A stretch of 6,384 nt of DNA, from positions 1 through 6,384 of the forward strand of contig JBBRHH010000367.1 of NCBI GenBank assembly GCA_038222915.1. The letters run 5' to 3'. The stretch is from JBBRHH01 sp038222915. Lineage in GTDB: Bacteria; Planctomycetota; Phycisphaerae; Tepidisphaerales; Tepidisphaeraceae. Made by a program: the position numbers and the translations under genes. This document shows, piece by piece, positions 3,922 to 6,384 of the stretch (within the stretch, counting starts at the first letter, position 1; each line of letters starts with the position of its first letter). The notes under the pieces were generated by a model. That model saw only the letters and a list, made by a program, of their open reading frames with translations. It was not told the DNA's origin and searched no databases.

Positions 3922-6384
3922 GCAACCGAAGACGCACCTGTCGCACTTGCGGCTCGCGATGACGATGACGAAGGCCTGTTCAGCCGCGATATCAACGGGC
4001 AGCTTGTGCGTCTGGATTCGCCGACTGAATCTGACTACGGCAAGAACGTCACGCTGCAGATTGACGGGAAGCCGATTACGGTGCCGCTGGCCGAACCGCT
4101 TAAGGATGCGCAGGGGAATGTCGTGCTTGATATTGATGGCCGGACTACTCCGCGCTATACGACGATTTACGATGCGGCTCTGAAGCTGGCCGGGGATGAT
4201 GGGAAGATCGCCATTCCGGTTCTTTGTCATCAGCCGCACATGACGCCGGTCGCGGTTTGCCGGATGTGCGTGGTGCAGATTTATGGCCAGAAGCGGGGCA
4301 AGCGTGCTCCGGAGCGCAAGCTACTTCCTGCGTGCCAGCATCAGGTGAAGGCCGGGATGGAAGTCTTCACCATGAACGGGCCTGGCGAGGATGGCGAGCG
4401 TGTGCGGCGCGCTGTTGGGGTTATGACTGAGCTGCTTACGGCCGAGCATTTAAAGCCTGCGCCGCTGCCTGCGCCCGCGGCCGATCTTGCACCGTTTAAC
4501 GAACTGCAGCAACTCTCTGACGCGTGCGGGCTTAAGGGCTCGCGATTCAAACTGGACGTCCTCGCGGTTGCACCGCACCCAGGCCAATCGCTCGACGCAT
4601 CGTCGTCGGTTTTTCTCGTCGATCACAGCGCGTGCATCCTTTGCGACCGCTGTTCCCGCGCCTGTGATGAGGTGCAGGAAAACCACGTCATCGGCCGCAC
4701 TGGGAAAGGGAAAAGCGCCGGCATCGGGTTCGACTTGAACGACCCGATGGGCGACTCCAGTTGCGTTCAGTGTGGCGAATGCATGGTGTCGTGTCCGACG
4801 TCGGCCATCACGTTTAAACCTGTTGGCAAGGTGAAGCTGCCGCAGGGTGCGCGCAACGTGGAGATTATTCCCGCCGAAGAGCTGATGCGCGATTCGCTGT
4901 TTGCGGGCGTTCCGCCGAAATTTCTTTTCTGGCAGGAAGGGCTGGTTGTTCGGCGCCGCGTTAAGCCTGGCGATTTTCTGTGCCACCAGGGCGAACCTGG
5001 CAACACCGCGTTTGTCATCAAGAGCGGCTCGTTCAATGTCATCGCCGGCAAGGAGAAGGCCAAGCCTGGGGATAAGAAGCGGGCCGAACCCGTCAAGGCT
5101 CCTGAGCCGTGGAAAGTCACCGCCGCCGACGTGGGGGTGGGGGAGATGACGTGTCTGAGCGGCACGCCGCGATCGGCCGAAGTTGTGGCGCTTGAAGACG
5201 GGGAGGTCTGGGAAGTCCGCCGGAATGTGCTTGACCGCATCATGCGATCGCCCACGCAGCGCGACCGTTTCGAAAAAATTTACCGCAAGCGCGCCATTGG
5301 CCTGGTGCTTCGCAGCGCTGAGCTTTTCAAAGACCTTCCGGCCGACGAATACAAGAAGTGTGTCGAGTTTCTCCAGTCGCGGCTTACCTTCGTTCGTGTC
5401 AATCCGGGACAGACCATCTTCGAGCAGGGCGACTGGGCCGACGCTTTTTATCTTGTTCGCCTTGGCCATGTGCGCGTTGGCATCAGCCAGTTTGGTAAGG
5501 AAGCCACGGTCATTTACCGCAGCGCCGGCAGCGTGATTGGCGAGATCGGCCTGCTTGCCGTCTCCCCTGATGACGCTATGAAACCGGCCGAGGAAGTCGA
5601 TCGATTTCTCGCTGAAGCACTCAGCGCCGCCGGCGATAATCTTTCCTCCGCCGTCCCGGCCGGGCAGCGCTCCGCCACCTGCACCGCGATGGACCATCTC
5701 GAGCTTGCGCGCGTCGGCCGAAATGATTTTCTGGAGATGATGCTCCAGTTTCCCATTGTCCGCCGCCGACTGGTCGAGGTTTCGCTCACGCGCCTGCGCG
5801 GCGATGTCGACACGGCTGTCGTCGGCATCGGCGGCGCGCTGATGCGCGAATACGTCAAGCAGGGCCTCTACCAGGGCCAATCGCTCCTGGTGCTCGACCT
5901 CGACAAATGCACCCGCTGCGACGAATGCACCAAGGCCTGCGTGCAGGAACATGGCACCGAATCGCACGGCCTGCCCATCACCCGACTGCTCCGCGACGGC
6001 CTGCGCTTTGGCGGCGATCACCTCATCGCCACGTCTTGCCGTTCCTGCAAGGACGCCTACTGCATGATCGGCTGCCCCGTGGACGCCATCCACCGCGGCA
6101 AGCACCAGCAGATCATCATCGAAGACCACTGCATCGGCTGCGGCCTCTGCGCCAGCAACTGCCCTTATGGCAACATCTGGATGCTCCCAAACCTCAACGA
6201 TCAGATGGAAAGCGCCAACCCCGATAACCCGACGGAGACGCAGAAGATCGCGCGGCCAAAGGCGGCCACCTGCGACCAGTGCGACGCGGAGGGTGAACGG
6301 GAAAAGCCGTTGCCGAGGTGTGTGAACGCCTGCCCGCATGATGCTGCGCATCGGATGACCGGGGATCAACTGCTGGCGAAGGTC
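3919..6384 (+). CDS. NuoG/HoxU-like Fe-S protein fused to two cyclic-nucleotide-binding domains and a DmsB-like polyferredoxin; 3' end off window
   Basis: The frame stays open for 822 codons to the window edge with no stop. N-terminal module: a [2Fe-2S] ferredoxin site C103-x10-C114-x2-C117-x21-C139, as in NuoG, HoxU and formate dehydrogenase alpha. H177 remains from the His-Cys3 cluster motif but its cysteines are gone, while the following NELQ (194-197) is kept. Two [4Fe-4S] motifs follow: C239, C242, C245, C249 and C282, C285, C288, C292. Middle: two CRP-type cyclic-nucleotide domains. Domain 1 (about 335-442) has GE at 408-409 and PRSA at 417-420. Domain 2 (about 470-629) has GEIGLL at 541-546 and RSA at 584-586. 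C-terminal module: four cysteine groups of the DmsB/PsrB/NrfC kind, at C664-C674, C707-C719, C738-C748 and C785-C805. The protein likely carries electrons between the NuoEF-like partner and an acceptor not in the window, perhaps gated by cAMP or cGMP. No signal peptide or membrane segment is visible, so a cytoplasmic location is likely. The molybdopterin domain of NuoG is absent. Domain calls are firm; the overall role is inference. Confidence 0.9.
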   Translation, partial: MATEDAPVALAARDDDDEGLFSRDINGQLVRLDSPTESDYGKNVTLQIDGKPITVPLAEPLKDAQGNVVLDIDGRTTPRYTTIYDAALKLAGDDGKIAIPVLCHQPHMTPVAVCRMCVVQIYGQKRGKRAPERKLLPACQHQVKAGMEVFTMNGPGEDGERVRRAVGVMTELLTAEHLKPAPLPAPAADLAPFNELQQLSDACGLKGSRFKLDVLAVAPHPGQSLDASSSVFLVDHSACILCDRCSRACDEVQENHVIGRTGKGKSAGIGFDLNDPMGDSSCVQCGECMVSCPTSAITFKPVGKVKLPQGARNVEIIPAEELMRDSLFAGVPPKFLFWQEGLVVRRRVKPGDFLCHQGEPGNTAFVIKSGSFNVIAGKEKAKPGDKKRAEPVKAPEPWKVTAADVGVGEMTCLSGTPRSAEVVALEDGEVWEVRRNVLDRIMRSPTQRDRFEKIYRKRAIGLVLRSAELFKDLPADEYKKCVEFLQSRLTFVRVNPGQTIFEQGDWADAFYLVRLGHVRVGISQFGKEATVIYRSAGSVIGEIGLLAVSPDDAMKPAEEVDRFLAEALSAAGDNLSSAVPAGQRSATCTAMDHLELARVGRNDFLEMMLQFPIVRRRLVEVSLTRLRGDVDTAVVGIGGALMREYVKQGLYQGQSLLVLDLDKCTRCDECTKACVQEHGTESHGLPITRLLRDGLRFGGDHLIATSCRSCKDAYCMIGCPVDAIHRGKHQQIIIEDHCIGCGLCASNCPYGNIWMLPNLNDQMESANPDNPTETQKIARPKAATCDQCDAEGEREKPLPRCVNACPHDAAHRMTGDQLLAKV

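Noticed and set aside
4450..6369. A 639-codon open frame on the minus strand
   Set aside because: It lies antisense to the plus-strand Fe-S/cNMP gene, whose frame holds about 28 cluster-ligand cysteines in correct motifs. The antisense frame is a by-product of GC-rich codons and shows no recognisable domain.
3919..6384. The second redox gene as a bifurcating hydrogenase or complete NuoG subunit
   Set aside because: There is no H-cluster, no molybdopterin fold and no hydrogenase large or small subunit motif in the window, so only the electron-transfer modules can be claimed.

Overview
The window looks like chromosomal DNA from a GC-rich environmental bacterium, most likely a planctomycete (Planctomycetota) or a relative. 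I infer this from three things together: a secreted HAF-repeat protein with a PEP-CTERM sorting tail, a transposase fragment of the REP-associated tyrosine transposase kind, and a large redox protein that mixes Fe-S and cyclic-nucleotide-binding modules. The assignment is a recognition-based guess, not a computed one.

Layout: positions 1-44 hold the first 14 codons of a minus-strand RAYT-like transposase that runs off the left edge, preceded by a very G-rich tract. Positions 224-1432 (minus) encode a 402-residue exported HAF-repeat/PEP-CTERM protein. A 309-base divergent intergenic region (1433-1741) carries two clear inverted repeats and separates it from a plus-strand redox operon. That operon has two genes. 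The first (1742-3919) is a 725-residue fusion of NuoE-like and NuoF-like modules, in the style of HoxF, the NADH-oxidising diaphorase subunit. The second (3919 to the right edge, at least 822 residues, no stop reached) overlaps it by one base and has a strong ribosome binding site.

The second gene is the most striking item. In one continuous frame it joins a NuoG/HoxU-like iron-sulfur N-terminus (one [2Fe-2S] and two [4Fe-4S] clusters), two tandem cyclic-nucleotide-binding (CRP/CAP-type) domains, and a DmsB/PsrB-like four-cluster [4Fe-4S] electron-transfer module. The NuoG-type His-Cys3 cluster site is lost.

The two redox gene products would be expected to form a soluble or membrane-peripheral complex. 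NADH would pass electrons to FMN on the first protein, then to its Fe-S centres, then along the Fe-S wire of the second protein to an unknown acceptor encoded outside the window, or the reverse. The cyclic-nucleotide domains suggest that a second messenger could gate or assemble this electron path. The flow direction, the ligand and the acceptor are inference only.
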